DNA from: Candidatus Brocadia pituitae
GTDB taxonomy: Bacteria > Planctomycetota > Brocadiia > Brocadiales > Brocadiaceae
Assembly (NCBI GenBank): GCA_017347445.1
Contig: AP021856.1
Coordinates: 2,240,613 to 2,304,612 of the forward strand
Reading direction: 5' to 3'
DNA length: 64,000 nucleotides
Part shown: positions 25,187-35,207 of the stretch, piece by piece
Layout of the letters: each line of letters opens with the position of its first letter
Numbering within the stretch: the stretch's first letter is position 1
Program-made: the position numbers and the translations under genes
The notes under the pieces: generated by a model
Seen by the model: the letters and a program-made list of their open reading frames with translations, nothing else
Databases searched by the model: none
What the model was told of the DNA's origin: nothing

Positions 25187-27055
25187 CTATTCTTTCACTT
25201 CATAATCCGCGTCGATTATTTCACCCTCTCCACCCGCCTCCTTCTTCCCCTTATTTTTTTTCCCTTCATCTCCCGGTGGCGGTGGTGGTTGCTGTTCTCC
25301 TTGTTTGGCAGATTGTTCATACACCTTAGCGCTGATTTCATGCAAGGCACTGGTTAAGGTATCCATCTTTTGCTGTATGTCTTTTTCATCTTCCGTTTTA
25401 ATCGATTCCCTTAACTCCTTAATTGCGGACTCAATCTTCTCTTTTTGGGAGGCATCGATCTTCCCGGCCACGTCTTTGAGTGTCTTTTCTGAACTGTAAG
25501 CCAGATTATCCGCCTTGTTTTTTATCTCGGCCCTCTCTTTTGCACGTTTGTCCTGATCTGCATATTCCTGTGACTGCTTGACCATACGATCAATTTCATC
25601 CTTATTTAATTTGGTCGATGCAGTAATGGTGATCTTTTGCTCATTTCCTGTTCCCAGGTCTTTTGCATGGACATTAATGATGCCATTGGCATCTATATCA
25701 AATGACACCTCTACCTGAGGGACGCCTCTTGGAGCAGGCGGGATACCTGATAAATGAAATCTTCCCAGGGTTACATTATCCCGGGCCATTGACCTTTCAC
25801 CCTGAAGTACATGCACTTCGACGCTGGTCTGATTATCTTCAGCTGTTGTAAAGACCTGGCTTTTTTTCGTTGGGATCGTAGTATTTCTTTCAATCAAATG
25901 GGTAAACACACCACCAAGGGTTTCTATGCCAAGCGAGAGGGGTGTTACATCCAGAAGAACAAGGTCTTTCACCTCTCCGGATAAAACACCTGCCTGGATC
26001 GCCGCGCCCATGGCTACGCACTCCATAGGATCAATGCCACGCTCGATCTTTTTTCCAACATAATCTTCCACAAATTTCTGAACGATGGGCATCCTCGTTG
26101 GACCACCCACCAGAATAATCTTGTGAATGTCGTTCGGCGTCAATTTGGCATCTTTTAGTGCCTGTTCAACCGAATGGCCGCATCGGTTAACAATCGGTGA
26201 TACTAATTGCTCCAGTTTTGCGCGGGTTATAGCATGGGTGAAGTGTTTCGGTCCCGATGCATCAGCTGTGAGAAATGGCAGATTGATATCCGTCGTCAAC
26301 GTTGTGGAAAGTTCAATCTTGGCTTTCTCTCCTGCCTCCCGTAACCTTTGCATGGCCATCTTGTCATTTTTGAGATCAATTCCATATTCTTTCTTGAACT
26401 CAGACACCAGGTAGTCGACAATAGTGTTATCCATATCGGTACCACCCAATTGGGTATCACCGCTCGTTGAGACAACCTCAAAAACACCCTGGCCAAAATC
26501 CATAATGGTACAATCCAAAGTACCACCGCCCAAATCAAATACCAGGATCTTTTGAGATTCTTCAACCTTGTCCAATCCATAGGCAAGTGATGCTGCGGTA
26601 GGCTCATTAATAATACGGACAACATCCAATCCGGCAATCGTCCCTGCATCTTTCGTGGCCTGCCTTTGGTTGTCGTTGAAATAAGCCGGAACCGTGATTA
26701 CCGCCTTTTCAACCCGCTCACCAAGAAATGCCTCAGCGTCCTGTTTTATCTTTTGCAGAATAAATGCTGAGATTTGCTGAGGGGTAAAGGTTTTGCCCCG
26801 AATGGTGACTTTGTAATCGGTGCCCATCTTTCTTTTAATTGCATAAATTGTACCTTCTGGGTTGCTGACAGCCTGTCTCCTTGCAGGTTCACCCACCAGC
26901 TTTTCTCCGTCTTTGGTGAAGGCGACATAAGAAGGAAATGCCTTTCCACCAACAGTTGCGCCCTCTGCACTGGGAATAATCGTAGGTTTGCCACCGATCA
27001 AAACAGATGCAGCTGAGTTGCTTGTCCCTAAGTCTATACCAATAATCTTTGCCAT
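25187..27055 (-). CDS. dnaK: Hsp70 chaperone DnaK
   Basis: This 622-residue ATP-dependent chaperone has an N-terminal actin-like ATPase with [27 protein letters not shown] and [11 protein letters not shown]. The substrate-binding domain contains [12 protein letters not shown], and a helical lid leads to a Pro- and Lys-rich C-terminal tail (a run of P and [12 protein letters not shown]). It ends IDADYEVKE, a variant of the conserved EEVD-like tail. It is three bases downstream of grpE, forming a grpE-dnaK pair without dnaJ. No CIRCE element (TTAGCACTC-N9-GAGTGCTAA) is seen upstream of grpE, so HrcA control is not evident. The 260 bp downstream holds only an ACCAC/GTGGT weak inverted repeat. 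Confidence 0.96.
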   Translation of the reverse strand: MAKIIGIDLGTSNSAASVLIGGKPTIIPSAEGATVGGKAFPSYVAFTKDGEKLVGEPARRQAVSNPEGTIYAIKRKMGTDYKVTIRGKTFTPQQISAFILQKIKQDAEAFLGERVEKAVITVPAYFNDNQRQATKDAGTIAGLDVVRIINEPTAASLAYGLDKVEESQKILVFDLGGGTLDCTIMDFGQGVFEVVSTSGDTQLGGTDMDNTIVDYLVSEFKKEYGIDLKNDKMAMQRLREAGEKAKIELSTTLTTDINLPFLTADASGPKHFTHAITRAKLEQLVSPIVNRCGHSVEQALKDAKLTPNDIHKIILVGGPTRMPIVQKFVEDYVGKKIERGIDPMECVAMGAAIQAGVLSGEVKDLVLLDVTPLSLGIETLGGVFTHLIERNTTIPTKKSQVFTTAEDNQTSVEVHVLQGERSMARDNVTLGRFHLSGIPPAPRGVPQVEVSFDIDANGIINVHAKDLGTGNEQKITITASTKLNKDEIDRMVKQSQEYADQDKRAKERAEIKNKADNLAYSSEKTLKDVAGKIDASQKEKIESAIKELRESIKTEDEKDIQQKMDTLTSALHEISAKVYEQSAKQGEQQPPPPPGDEGKKNKGKKEAGGEGEIIDADYEVKE

Positions 27056-27058
27056 TTC

Positions 27059-27670
27059 TTAACCTCCTTTTTCCTCTTCTTGCTTTTCTGGATTCTGAGT
27101 AGTTTCCGGTATTTGTGATTTCTGAGATACTACTACTTTCGCGGTTCTTAATACTAAGTTATTCAAGAGATATCCTCTTTGGATTTCTTCCAATACGGTA
27201 TCTTCTGGCACCTCATCATTGACCTTTTGCATCATGACCTCATGCTTATAAACATCTAAGTGCAAACCCACAGAAGGTATAGGTTCAAGACCTTCAGACT
27301 TCATGATGCGTGAAAATTCTTTGTAAATCATTTTAATTCCTGAAAAAAAATCATTTCCCTGTGTATCTTTTATTGTACAGACTGCTTTTTCTAAACTTTC
27401 GTAAATATCCAGGAGTTTTTTAATCAGGGATTCAGCAGCTGTGCGCTCGATTGTTTGTCGTTCTTTTATAGCCCATTTTTTATAGTTTTCAAAATCTGCT
27501 GCCAGGCGTCGCATTGAGTCCTGAAATTCGCCAATCCTTTTCTTATTTACTTCAATTTCCTGTTTTTGAGATTGAATTATTATTTGTTGTTCTGCAAACA
27601 ATACCTCGGAAGGCTGTACGACTTCCATTTTTTCGGATGGACTGGCATCCTTTTCTCTTCCATTTGACAT
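27059..27670 (-). CDS. grpE: Nucleotide exchange factor GrpE
   Basis: GrpE accelerates ADP release from DnaK. The 203-residue protein has the N-terminal long coiled coil (about residues 25-95) and the conserved MRRLAADFENYKKWAIKER dimer segment. The C-terminal head contains YKEFSRIMKSEGLEPIPSVG, DVYKHEVMMQ and VLEEIQRGYLLNNLVLR, typical of the family. It is immediately upstream of dnaK and presumably co-transcribed with it. The 117 bp before the start shows no CIRCE or other operator that I can identify. Confidence 0.95.
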   Translation of the reverse strand: MSNGREKDASPSEKMEVVQPSEVLFAEQQIIIQSQKQEIEVNKKRIGEFQDSMRRLAADFENYKKWAIKERQTIERTAAESLIKKLLDIYESLEKAVCTIKDTQGNDFFSGIKMIYKEFSRIMKSEGLEPIPSVGLHLDVYKHEVMMQKVNDEVPEDTVLEEIQRGYLLNNLVLRTAKVVVSQKSQIPETTQNPEKQEEEKGG

Positions 27671-27787
27671 GGTGGTCCCGCCCTAAATAGTCTTCACAAA
27701 ATACAACTTTCGCAATCTTATTTTACAAATTCAACAATGATAATACAATACTTAAAATCTCTGCCAATGAATTGCCGGCAAAATCAG

Positions 27788-28483
27788 CTACATCCCGCCT
27801 TCTCTTAAAATCTTTGCAAGGAGTTCAATCTGATGAGAAGGTATGTTTGTTTCGTTCAACCCTTTCACGGTGTTTTCTATGTCATAATGAACCCGTTTTA
27901 TCTCAATACGGCCATCCTCCCAAATTGCATACGATGCCTTAGGAATGCCGTCACGCGGCTGCCCCACACTTCCGGGATTTACAACGGTAACACCACGAAT
28001 TATACGCACCATGGGAATGTGGGTGTGACCAAGAAAGACGACTTCTGCAGATACATCCGCGAGTTCTGACTTCCATTGTTCATCGGAGGTATCAGGCCTA
28101 AGGTATTTATAAGAATCACCTCCGGGTGACCCATGTGATAATAAAAATTTCTTTCCTTCTTTTTCTATAAGTGACGTTATTGGTAAATTACCGAGATAGT
28201 CTTTTTCCTCAGTATTCATAACACCATTAGTAAACACTTTCCCTGCATTGCTAAGTTCCCGATATTTTAGAGAACATCCACACTCCATATTTCTGCCAAT
28301 AGCATTATCATGGTTTCCCCGAACCACGATATTGGTTAAATCTCTGATTCTCTCCAGGCAGCGCCTGGGATAGGGTCCATAATTCACAATATCGCCAAGG
28401 CAAAAAACCATGTCGGCGCGTTCAGCCACCGCATCTAATGCTGCCAGATTGCCATGAATGTCTGAAATGATAAGTATCTTCAC
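27788..28483 (-). CDS. YfcE/MJ0936-type metallophosphoesterase
   Basis: The 231-residue calcineurin-like phosphoesterase has all metal-binding motifs: SDIHGNLAALDAV (D-x-H), LGDIVNYGP (GDxxxxG), VVRGNHDNAI (GNHD), LLSHGSP and LGHTHIPM (GHTH). NPGSVGQPRDG is the family's closing motif. It hydrolyses phosphodiesters such as 2',3'-cyclic nucleotides in characterised relatives, but the substrate here is unknown. The gene is downstream of grpE-dnaK but separated by 117 bp, and it is divergent from the malic enzyme gene. Confidence 0.9.
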   Translation of the reverse strand: MKILIISDIHGNLAALDAVAERADMVFCLGDIVNYGPYPRRCLERIRDLTNIVVRGNHDNAIGRNMECGCSLKYRELSNAGKVFTNGVMNTEEKDYLGNLPITSLIEKEGKKFLLSHGSPGGDSYKYLRPDTSDEQWKSELADVSAEVVFLGHTHIPMVRIIRGVTVVNPGSVGQPRDGIPKASYAIWEDGRIEIKRVHYDIENTVKGLNETNIPSHQIELLAKILREGGM

Positions 28484-28642
28484 GTCTTGTATCTTTCATC
28501 ACTCAACATAAATAATTAGCAAAATATTGTATTATACTGATATAATACCGTTAATCAAGCGCTATCTGACACCATTGAACAACCTTACAAGTTTAGGTGA
28601 TCTGCGCCTGTGTTTATACTATAGATCGGAGGTGAGGAATTT

Positions 28643-30055
28643 ATGAGGATGGTCGAAAATCTTGTGACGTTTCGGTTAAAACTTAAAAACGCCCCGGGGA
28701 CCTTGGGCAAGGCACTTATGGTCATCGGCAAGTCTGGTGGAAGTATGGGGAATATTCAAATTATTACGGCCGAAAAGGATTTTAAAATCAGAGATCTGGC
28801 TGTTTACGTTCGTACGGACGAACAAGTCAAAGAAATCGCAAATACCCTTTCGGCTCTTGGAAAAGATACCATAGAAGTCCTTGCTGTTAAAGACAAGGTC
28901 TTTGAACTCCATGAAAAGGGAAAGATTTACTTAAGTAACCGCATTGGCATTACAACCTTTGAAGACCTTTCCCGGGTATATACCCCTGGCGTGGCGAAAG
29001 TATGCAAGACGATTCAGGCACGTCCGGAACTGGCCAGAGAGTATACCATCATCAGGAATACGGTCGCCGTTGTTACCGACGGCACAGCAATCCTGGGATT
29101 AGGTGATATTGGCCCGGTAGCCGGGATGCCTGTTATGGAGGGCAAAGCTATGCTGTTCAAGGCTTTCGGCAATATCGATGCATTTCCCATTTTACTGAAT
29201 ACCAGGGATACTGATGAAATCGTTAAAACGATTATTAACATTGCTCCAACTTTTGGCGGCATTAATCTTGAGGATATTGCAGCTCCCCGGTGTTTTGAGA
29301 TTGAGAGGCGTTTGAAGGAGGCCTTATCGATTCCCGTGTTCCATGATGACCAGCACGGCACTGCCGTGGTCTGTCTTGCCGGCCTCCTTAACGCTTTAAA
29401 AGTGGTTAAGAAAGAAATAGCACATGTTTCTGTGGTCATCAGTGGTGCAGGCGCTGCCGGAGTATCGATTGCCCAAATGCTTATTCGTGCCGGGGCAAAG
29501 GACATTGTGGTTTGTGATACTTCCGGTATCATTTATAAAGGGAGAAAGGCCAATATGAATTCAGCGAAAGACGCACTTGCACGGATTACGAATCCGAAAA
29601 ATGAACAAGGGACGATTGCTGATGCGATGAGAGGAAAAGATGTTTTTATCGGTGTCTCTGGTCCCGGTCTTATTACAAGAGACATGGTAAAGACCATGCA
29701 GAAAGATCCCATTGTATTCGCCATGGCAAATCCCAATCCGGAAATTGAACCGGATTCAATTGAGGATATTGCAAGGATAATTGCCACTGGCCGGTCTGAT
29801 TATCATAATCAAATCAATAATGTTCTGTGTTTTCCTGGTCTCTTTCGCGGCGCGCTCGATAGTGGAGCAACAACGATCAATGATGCCATGAATATGGCTG
29901 CAGCTTTTGCCATCGCGCATGCAATTAAAGAAGAACATCTCTCTGAGGATTACATTATACCAAGTGTCTTTAATGACACGGTACATAAAGAGGTGGCTAA
30001 GGCTGTAGCGGATGCGGCGGTTAAAAGTGACGTGGCCAGACGACACGTGCTGTGA
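28643..30055 (+). CDS. NAD(P)-dependent malic enzyme with N-terminal ACT domain
   Basis: The 470-residue protein has an ACT-type regulatory domain at residues 1-85 (LVTFRLKLKNAPGTLGKAL, then GGSMGNIQII). A malic enzyme catalytic core follows with YTPGVAKVC, VTDGTAILGLGDIG, NLEDIAAPRCFEIE, PVFHDDQHGTAVV, the GAGAAG dinucleotide-binding loop and FAMANPNPEI. It decarboxylates malate to pyruvate with reduction of NAD(P), or runs in reverse. The ACT domain implies allosteric control by an amino acid. GGAGGTGAGG lies upstream of the ATG at 28643. It is divergent from the phosphoesterase and convergent with the HD-GYP gene. Confidence 0.92.
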   Translation: MRMVENLVTFRLKLKNAPGTLGKALMVIGKSGGSMGNIQIITAEKDFKIRDLAVYVRTDEQVKEIANTLSALGKDTIEVLAVKDKVFELHEKGKIYLSNRIGITTFEDLSRVYTPGVAKVCKTIQARPELAREYTIIRNTVAVVTDGTAILGLGDIGPVAGMPVMEGKAMLFKAFGNIDAFPILLNTRDTDEIVKTIINIAPTFGGINLEDIAAPRCFEIERRLKEALSIPVFHDDQHGTAVVCLAGLLNALKVVKKEIAHVSVVISGAGAAGVSIAQMLIRAGAKDIVVCDTSGIIYKGRKANMNSAKDALARITNPKNEQGTIADAMRGKDVFIGVSGPGLITRDMVKTMQKDPIVFAMANPNPEIEPDSIEDIARIIATGRSDYHNQINNVLCFPGLFRGALDSGATTINDAMNMAAAFAIAHAIKEEHLSEDYIIPSVFNDTVHKEVAKAVADAAVKSDVARRHVL

Positions 30056-30079
30056 CAAGTGCATCTCGTTAAAGATGCC

Positions 30080-31342
30080 TTACCAAATACATTCCATTTC
30101 TATGCCAATACCTTCTGAGCTGAAATCGATTTCGACAGGAGAAATTTTGTTTTTCATATTGTCGGCCAGAAGTTTTACCTTTGGTTTCGCCATCTGGCGG
30201 GTATTTAATGAAGATACCACTCCGGTAAAATTCATGTAGTTGCCATTCTTGATTCTTATTTCACAACCTACCGGATATTTCGGCACCACACTTAAAAAAC
30301 AGTCAACCAATTCTTTGTTGAATTGTGTTCCTGCCCCATTTTTTATCAGTTCATATACCATGTCAGGCGGCAATCCTGGACGATATGGTCTGTCTGAACT
30401 ACAAGCATCATAAACATCTGAAAGCGCTGCAATTTCTGCAAACATAATCAATTTCTCCCGATCAGTGAAAGCAACGCCTTTGTCGTCAAGTTTATTTGTA
30501 CCCCTCAATCCCCGCGGATACCCTCTGCCATCCTGTCTTTCGTGATGCTGGTATGGAATATGTGCTACTACCGTCCCAATGCTGTGAATATCTTTCAATA
30601 ATTCATATCCGTAGGTTGGATGATATTTTATGGCGTTGAATTCTTCCGCCGTTAATTTCCCTGGCTTGTTAATTATTTTTTCGTCGATAAAGATCTTTCC
30701 AATGTCATGCAAAAATTCACCAATTGCAATCTGTACTAATTTTTCTCTGTTAAGAAGAAGCTTTTTTCCGATAATTATGGATATTACTGCTGTATCAACA
30801 GAATGTTCATAGGTATAGTTATCAACACTCTTTGATGAATTCAGCCCGGACATAACATCCTGTTTCATAATTTCATCAATGAAATAGTGTATGCCATTAC
30901 ATAGATGTTCAAAGGCTTGACTTTCATGAAATGACTTCTTGATCTTTGGCGTATTAATGCACTTTATGATAGACTCGGTGTTTTCAGCCTTTATATTTGT
31001 TATAGCGGACTGAGTTACTTTATAGGTCTTAAAAATATCTCTCACCGACATAATCCGTATTTTATCCGATATCGGGTCATGCAGGACAATGTCCGCCGTT
31101 TCATCATCATCAATATATATACGGACATACCCCCTATTTTTCAAAAGGTTGATATAGGCACTTGTTAAGGCAACCCCCTTATTTAACAGCACCTCATAAT
31201 TATATCCGTAAATTGTTTTGCCAAGCACCATGCCTGGCACTACTGAATTTATTTTAATGCGTCTCATACGGTCAATTATCGGTTCATTTATCTCTTCATT
31301 AAAATCGTATTGCTCATGATATTTCTGCGACTGCCCCGCCAT
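30080..31342 (-). CDS. HD-GYP domain protein (likely c-di-GMP phosphodiesterase)
   Basis: The 420-residue protein has an N-terminal domain (about residues 26-180) like that preceding many HD-GYP modules. The HD-GYP catalytic region follows with EFLHDIGKIFIDEKI, HPTYGYELL, IPYQHHERQDGRGYPRGL (HHE and GYP signatures) and SDVYDACSSDRPYRPG. Such enzymes cleave c-di-GMP to pGpG or GMP. A C-terminal extension from about 345 begins PKYPVGCEIRIKNG, a DUF3391-like tail. The listed start overlaps hpnB by 55 bp; a later ATG at 31267 (MRRIKIN) would remove the overlap and I consider it the likelier start. A c-di-GMP riboswitch elsewhere in the window supports c-di-GMP use. Confidence 0.85.
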   Translation of the reverse strand: MAGQSQKYHEQYDFNEEINEPIIDRMRRIKINSVVPGMVLGKTIYGYNYEVLLNKGVALTSAYINLLKNRGYVRIYIDDDETADIVLHDPISDKIRIMSVRDIFKTYKVTQSAITNIKAENTESIIKCINTPKIKKSFHESQAFEHLCNGIHYFIDEIMKQDVMSGLNSSKSVDNYTYEHSVDTAVISIIIGKKLLLNREKLVQIAIGEFLHDIGKIFIDEKIINKPGKLTAEEFNAIKYHPTYGYELLKDIHSIGTVVAHIPYQHHERQDGRGYPRGLRGTNKLDDKGVAFTDREKLIMFAEIAALSDVYDACSSDRPYRPGLPPDMVYELIKNGAGTQFNKELVDCFLSVVPKYPVGCEIRIKNGNYMNFTGVVSSLNTRQMAKPKVKLLADNMKNKISPVEIDFSSEGIGIEMECIW

Positions 31343-32460
31343 TCACGACGACCAAAAACATGATTTCCGGCAGAAGATAACGTCATTGCAAGATACAAAA
31401 AACCTGCAACGGGCAATGAAAATATCCTCCCACAGTTCATATTAAAAAAACGAATGGTTGGCAGATAGGTAATGGCCATTGATACAAGAGCAATACCAGA
31501 AGGCACAATCATAACAGATTTGCCAGCAACAGAAAAACATATCCCTGCCACCGGCGATACAAATATAAGAAACAGTCCCATTACCGTTCCCGCTAAAAGC
31601 AACCATGAATAGTGCAACTGTGCAAAGGCATTACGGGCAATCATACTCCAAATCTCGCAGAATTTCAAATAAGGGCGAATACTTATTGCCGATTTCGTCA
31701 GGGAAAGCGAGATCAGCATACCAGCGCGTTTAATTCTGATTGCAAGTGCTACATCATCTATCCATGCATCGCTGTAGCTGGCTATCCCGCCTATTTTGCT
31801 TAACGCCTTTCGCGAAATAAGAATACAGCCACCGGCAGCGGCGGCAGTTTTAGATCGTGTGTCTTGCACTTCTGCAAAGGGATACAGAAAATGAAAGAAA
31901 TAAACAAAGGCAGGAATGAGTAATTTTGCCCAGAATCCGTGGGTATCTAAGAACGCCATCAGGGAAACCATTTCACGTTGCTCCGCTCTAGCCTTTGCGA
32001 CCAGCCCCTGCCATAGAAGCGGTTTGTGAAAAATATCCGCATCGGTGAACAACAACCATTCGCCCGATGAAACCCTTATCCCCTGTTCCAATGCCCAGAG
32101 TTTTCCACTCCAGCCAGGTGGAGGTGGAGTGCCGTCAATAATGTGTACCTTACGATTTTCTCGCGCTGAAATTTCCCTGGCGTATGCTGCTGTACCATCG
32201 CCTGATTCATCGTCTACCAGAATAATTTCTGATGCCGGATAGTCTTGTTTTAACCACGAAGGTAAGGTTGCCGGAAGCGATGCACGCTCATTGCGTGCCG
32301 GAACTATGACAGACAAGGTCGGCCATGGATAATTCATGGCCGGCAAATCGACGGATATATCCCACTGTTCAGACATGCGCCAGCGTATGGGCATAAAGAG
32401 TAATACGAGCCAGATGCCTGCAGAAATAACGACCGCAAGGAATAAGATCAAGCTACCCAT
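31288..32460 (-). CDS. hpnB: Hopene-associated glycosyltransferase HpnB
   Basis: The 390-residue GT2 protein has an N-terminal membrane anchor (about residues 3-25) and PTLSVIVPARNERASL as the family 2 entry. VDDESGDGTAAYA and the Asp-rich LLFTDADIFHKP metal motif follow, with TAAAAGGCILISR and WIDDVALAIRIKRAGM (acceptor, catalytic Asp pair). Three C-terminal membrane helices come after residue 280. This layout matches HpnB, a transferase linked to hopanoid genes, though its precise glycosyl transfer has not been settled to my knowledge. No shc or other hpn genes adjoin it. It overlaps the start of the HD-GYP gene. Confidence 0.85.
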   Translation of the reverse strand: MGSLILFLAVVISAGIWLVLLFMPIRWRMSEQWDISVDLPAMNYPWPTLSVIVPARNERASLPATLPSWLKQDYPASEIILVDDESGDGTAAYAREISARENRKVHIIDGTPPPPGWSGKLWALEQGIRVSSGEWLLFTDADIFHKPLLWQGLVAKARAEQREMVSLMAFLDTHGFWAKLLIPAFVYFFHFLYPFAEVQDTRSKTAAAAGGCILISRKALSKIGGIASYSDAWIDDVALAIRIKRAGMLISLSLTKSAISIRPYLKFCEIWSMIARNAFAQLHYSWLLLAGTVMGLFLIFVSPVAGICFSVAGKSVMIVPSGIALVSMAITYLPTIRFFNMNCGRIFSLPVAGFLYLAMTLSSAGNHVFGRREWRGSRRNIMSNTILMKR

Positions 32461-32478
32461 AATTGAGGAATATGAGAT

Positions 32479-34713
32479 TTAAGGTGTTTCCAGGAGCTTT
32501 ACGATTTTGTCTACATCACAGATTGGCGCCTTGCAGGCATAGTTCTCGCACAGATAAACCGTGGCCCTGTTGTCAATGGGTTTGTATCCTTTTACAAACG
32601 GTGCGATTTCTTCAAGAGACCAGTCTTTTTGAGAACGAAGGAGCAAGACCTTTCTCGGCAGGAAACGCCTCCCGATCTCCTCGAGTATCCGTTCTGTGTC
32701 CTTCTGGTCAGGTTCACCGGCAATGACGATCTCTTTTGTCGGTCCCAGGGCAAAATCCAGGGCACACAAAAATTGGGTATAGCCTGATGGATACTGGCGT
32801 ATCGTTTCAGCAAAGGTTTTCATTATGCGTTCCGCCATTTTTTCCCAATCCTGATTTCCCGTTATCCGTCCCAGACGCAAGAGATTCAGGAAAGCAACCG
32901 AATTTCCCGAAGGAGTCGCCCCATCATAGATCTCCTTTGCCTGAGCGATCAGTTGTTCATTCTTTTTGCCACTGAAGAAAAACCCCCCCCCTTTTTCATC
33001 CCAGAAATTGTCAATCATGCCTGTATGGATCTCTACTGCTGTCTTCAGGTATCTTGTCTCAAACGTAGCTTCATAAAGCTCAATTAAGCCCCAGACAAAA
33101 TAGGCATAGTCGTCCAGATATCCCGAAATTACAGCTTCGCCCTGGCGATACCTTCTCAATAACGCTCCCTTGTTGTCACGTAAGGCCCTTAAAATAAAGT
33201 CCGTTGCATGCACTGCCACCTGTGCAAATCCTGGTTCGTTGAAAGTCCGTGCACCTTTAGCAAAGGCGGCAATCATTAAACCATTCCAGGCGGTAAGTAT
33301 CTTATCATCCTTATGAGGATGAATGCGTTTCTTTCGTACGGCAAAGAGTTTTTCACGGGCGGTGCCTAATATTTCCTGCAGCTTCTCTGCATTCACACCT
33401 TCCAGCCTGGCAAAGGCATCGAATGCCTTATCAACATGAAGGATATTCTTTCCTTCAAAATTGCCTTCATCGGAGACATCATAGTAGTCACAGAAAATCT
33501 TGCCATCTTTTTCACCCAGAGTCTTTATAATCTCATCAGGTGTCCATACATAAAACTTGCCTTCGACACCTTCACTGTCAGCGTCCTCAGCAGAATAAAA
33601 ACCGCCGTCAGGAGAAGTCATATCCCGTAAAACATACCGGAAGATATCTTTTACGATTTCGGCATAATAGGTCTTGCCTGTGGCCTGAAACGCCTCTGTA
33701 TAAGCAATGGCGGTTAATGCCTGATCGTAAAGCATCTTTTCAAAATGAGGGACAAGCCAGTATTCATCCGTGGAATACCGATGAAATCCACCGCCTAACT
33801 GGTCGTACATACCGCCCCGTCCCATCCGTTCCAGGGTTTTTTCCACCATCTCCAGAGCCGTAGGGTCGTTGCTCCGTTTCCACCACCGCAGGAGAAAGGT
33901 GTAGTTATGTGGTGTGGGAAACTTGGGAGAAGAGCCAAATCCGCCGTAAATGGAATCAAATGCGTCCCGTAATTGTTCATAGGCATGTTTGAGCGTCTCA
34001 CCGGTAAGACGCTCGCCCGGTGTAGTGACAGCCATAGATTGAATGACCTTGGTTACCTGTTCGCTTGAGGCAAGAACACTTTCAGCATTTGTCTTCCATA
34101 AATTGGCTATTTGTTTAAGAATAGCAATAAACCCGGGGTTTCCATACCGTTCTGTTTTAGGAAAATAGGTGCCGGCAAAAAATGGTTTTCTTTCCTGAGT
34201 CAAAAAGATATTAAGAGGCCAACCGCCGCTTCCTGTCATGGCCTGGCAAACGGCCATATAAATAGTATCAATATCAGGCCGTTCTTCCCTGTCAACCTTA
34301 ATTGACACGAAATTATCATTCAATAGTTTTGCTACTTCCTCATCCTCAAACGATTCAGCCTCCATAACATGACACCAATGGCAGGTCGAGTAACCAATGG
34401 AGAGAAAGATCGGTTTATTTTCCCTCATAGCCTTCTGAAAAGCCTCTTCACCCCAGGGATACCAGTCAACAGGATTATATGCATGCTGTAACAGGTAAGG
34501 ACTTTTTTCATGAATTAAGCGGTTTGTTTTTCCTTTATGAGAAGCCTTCGTTTCCTGCTGTGGTGTTAACGGATTTCTGTTATTGCCTGCATTCATATCG
34601 TTAAAGACACAACCTTTCATAAAAATTGCGATAATAATACTTCGGACGGGAAGAAAGTAGCGTTTGCAGGTAAAAATTGATAATAATTTACCCATAAAGT
34701 ATCTGTGTAACAA
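32479..34713 (-). CDS. DUF255/YyaL-family thioredoxin-domain protein
   Basis: The protein of up to 744 residues has an N-terminal thioredoxin-like domain with [16 protein letters not shown] (CxxC type) and [11 protein letters not shown], followed by an alpha/alpha-barrel. That barrel contains [44 protein letters not shown] and [13 protein letters not shown], all typical of the YyaL/SPATA20 family (usual length about 680-700). Function is unknown; the barrel resembles cellobiose epimerases. The first about 39 residues are unusual for the family. A start at an ATG at 34596 (MNAGNN) would give a normal length of 705, and the open frame back to 34713 includes a TTG start with a hydrophobic segment. 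No strong ribosome site distinguishes them. Confidence 0.85.
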   Translation of the reverse strand: MLHRYFMGKLLSIFTCKRYFLPVRSIIIAIFMKGCVFNDMNAGNNRNPLTPQQETKASHKGKTNRLIHEKSPYLLQHAYNPVDWYPWGEEAFQKAMRENKPIFLSIGYSTCHWCHVMEAESFEDEEVAKLLNDNFVSIKVDREERPDIDTIYMAVCQAMTGSGGWPLNIFLTQERKPFFAGTYFPKTERYGNPGFIAILKQIANLWKTNAESVLASSEQVTKVIQSMAVTTPGERLTGETLKHAYEQLRDAFDSIYGGFGSSPKFPTPHNYTFLLRWWKRSNDPTALEMVEKTLERMGRGGMYDQLGGGFHRYSTDEYWLVPHFEKMLYDQALTAIAYTEAFQATGKTYYAEIVKDIFRYVLRDMTSPDGGFYSAEDADSEGVEGKFYVWTPDEIIKTLGEKDGKIFCDYYDVSDEGNFEGKNILHVDKAFDAFARLEGVNAEKLQEILGTAREKLFAVRKKRIHPHKDDKILTAWNGLMIAAFAKGARTFNEPGFAQVAVHATDFILRALRDNKGALLRRYRQGEAVISGYLDDYAYFVWGLIELYEATFETRYLKTAVEIHTGMIDNFWDEKGGGFFFSGKKNEQLIAQAKEIYDGATPSGNSVAFLNLLRLGRITGNQDWEKMAERIMKTFAETIRQYPSGYTQFLCALDFALGPTKEIVIAGEPDQKDTERILEEIGRRFLPRKVLLLRSQKDWSLEEIAPFVKGYKPIDNRATVYLCENYACKAPICDVDKIVKLLETP

Positions 34714-34742
34714 ACCCTCAGCAGACGATATCGCCTGTCAAT

Positions 34743-35084
34743 TTATTTGCGGGCATTTTTTTTCTTCTTGTTTTTTATGATATCTTCAGCCCAGGTTACC
34801 GCGGCAATAACAGTTGGAAATCCGATGGTACTGGTGAGGAGGAGTAATGCATGATATATTGCTTCTGGCGCTACCCCTGCCTCAAGAGCCCTCCTTACAT
34901 GACTATGCACAGCTCCTTCAGAATGAACCGTTGCCGCCGCAGCAAGTTGAATCAGACAAATGGTTTTTTCATCCAAAGGACCTTCCTGTTTTACCACTTT
35001 ACCAAGCTCCTCGACTGCGTTGAAAAACTTCTCATGTCTCTTTTTAATCTGGAGAAACTGTTGTGGCAATTTTCCCTTTGACAT
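34743..35084 (-). CDS. Carboxymuconolactone decarboxylase (CMD) family protein
   Basis: The 113-residue all-helical protein of the CMD/AhpD family carries CLIQLAAAATVHSEGAVHSH and VRRALEAGVAPEAIYHALLL. It lacks the CxxC (ExxxCxxC) redox pair of AhpD-type peroxidases: the usual CxxC position reads HSEGAVH. Peroxidase activity is therefore unlikely, and the protein is closer to redox-inactive CMD members of unknown role. AAAGGG is present before the ATG at 35084. It is on the same strand as the MDR dehydrogenase and the DUF255 gene, spaced by 123 and 29 bp. Confidence 0.82.
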   Translation of the reverse strand: MSKGKLPQQFLQIKKRHEKFFNAVEELGKVVKQEGPLDEKTICLIQLAAAATVHSEGAVHSHVRRALEAGVAPEAIYHALLLLTSTIGFPTVIAAVTWAEDIIKNKKKKNARK

Positions 35085-35207
35085 AATTTTCCCCTTTCTT
35101 TTTGATCGATAAGGTTATTGATTCATATCCCCCCGATATAGAATAATTATAGCATGATGCTCTCATGAGTGCATGACAATAATTACCGTGATATTTTTTA
35201 TTAACGC

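Noticed and set aside
27671-27787. A CIRCE operator before grpE-dnaK
   Set aside because: The TTAGCACTC-N9-GAGTGCTAA pattern is not present on either strand.
29014-29532. A 172-codon minus-strand frame
   Set aside because: It lies wholly opposite the malic enzyme core and has no family resemblance. It is a shadow frame.
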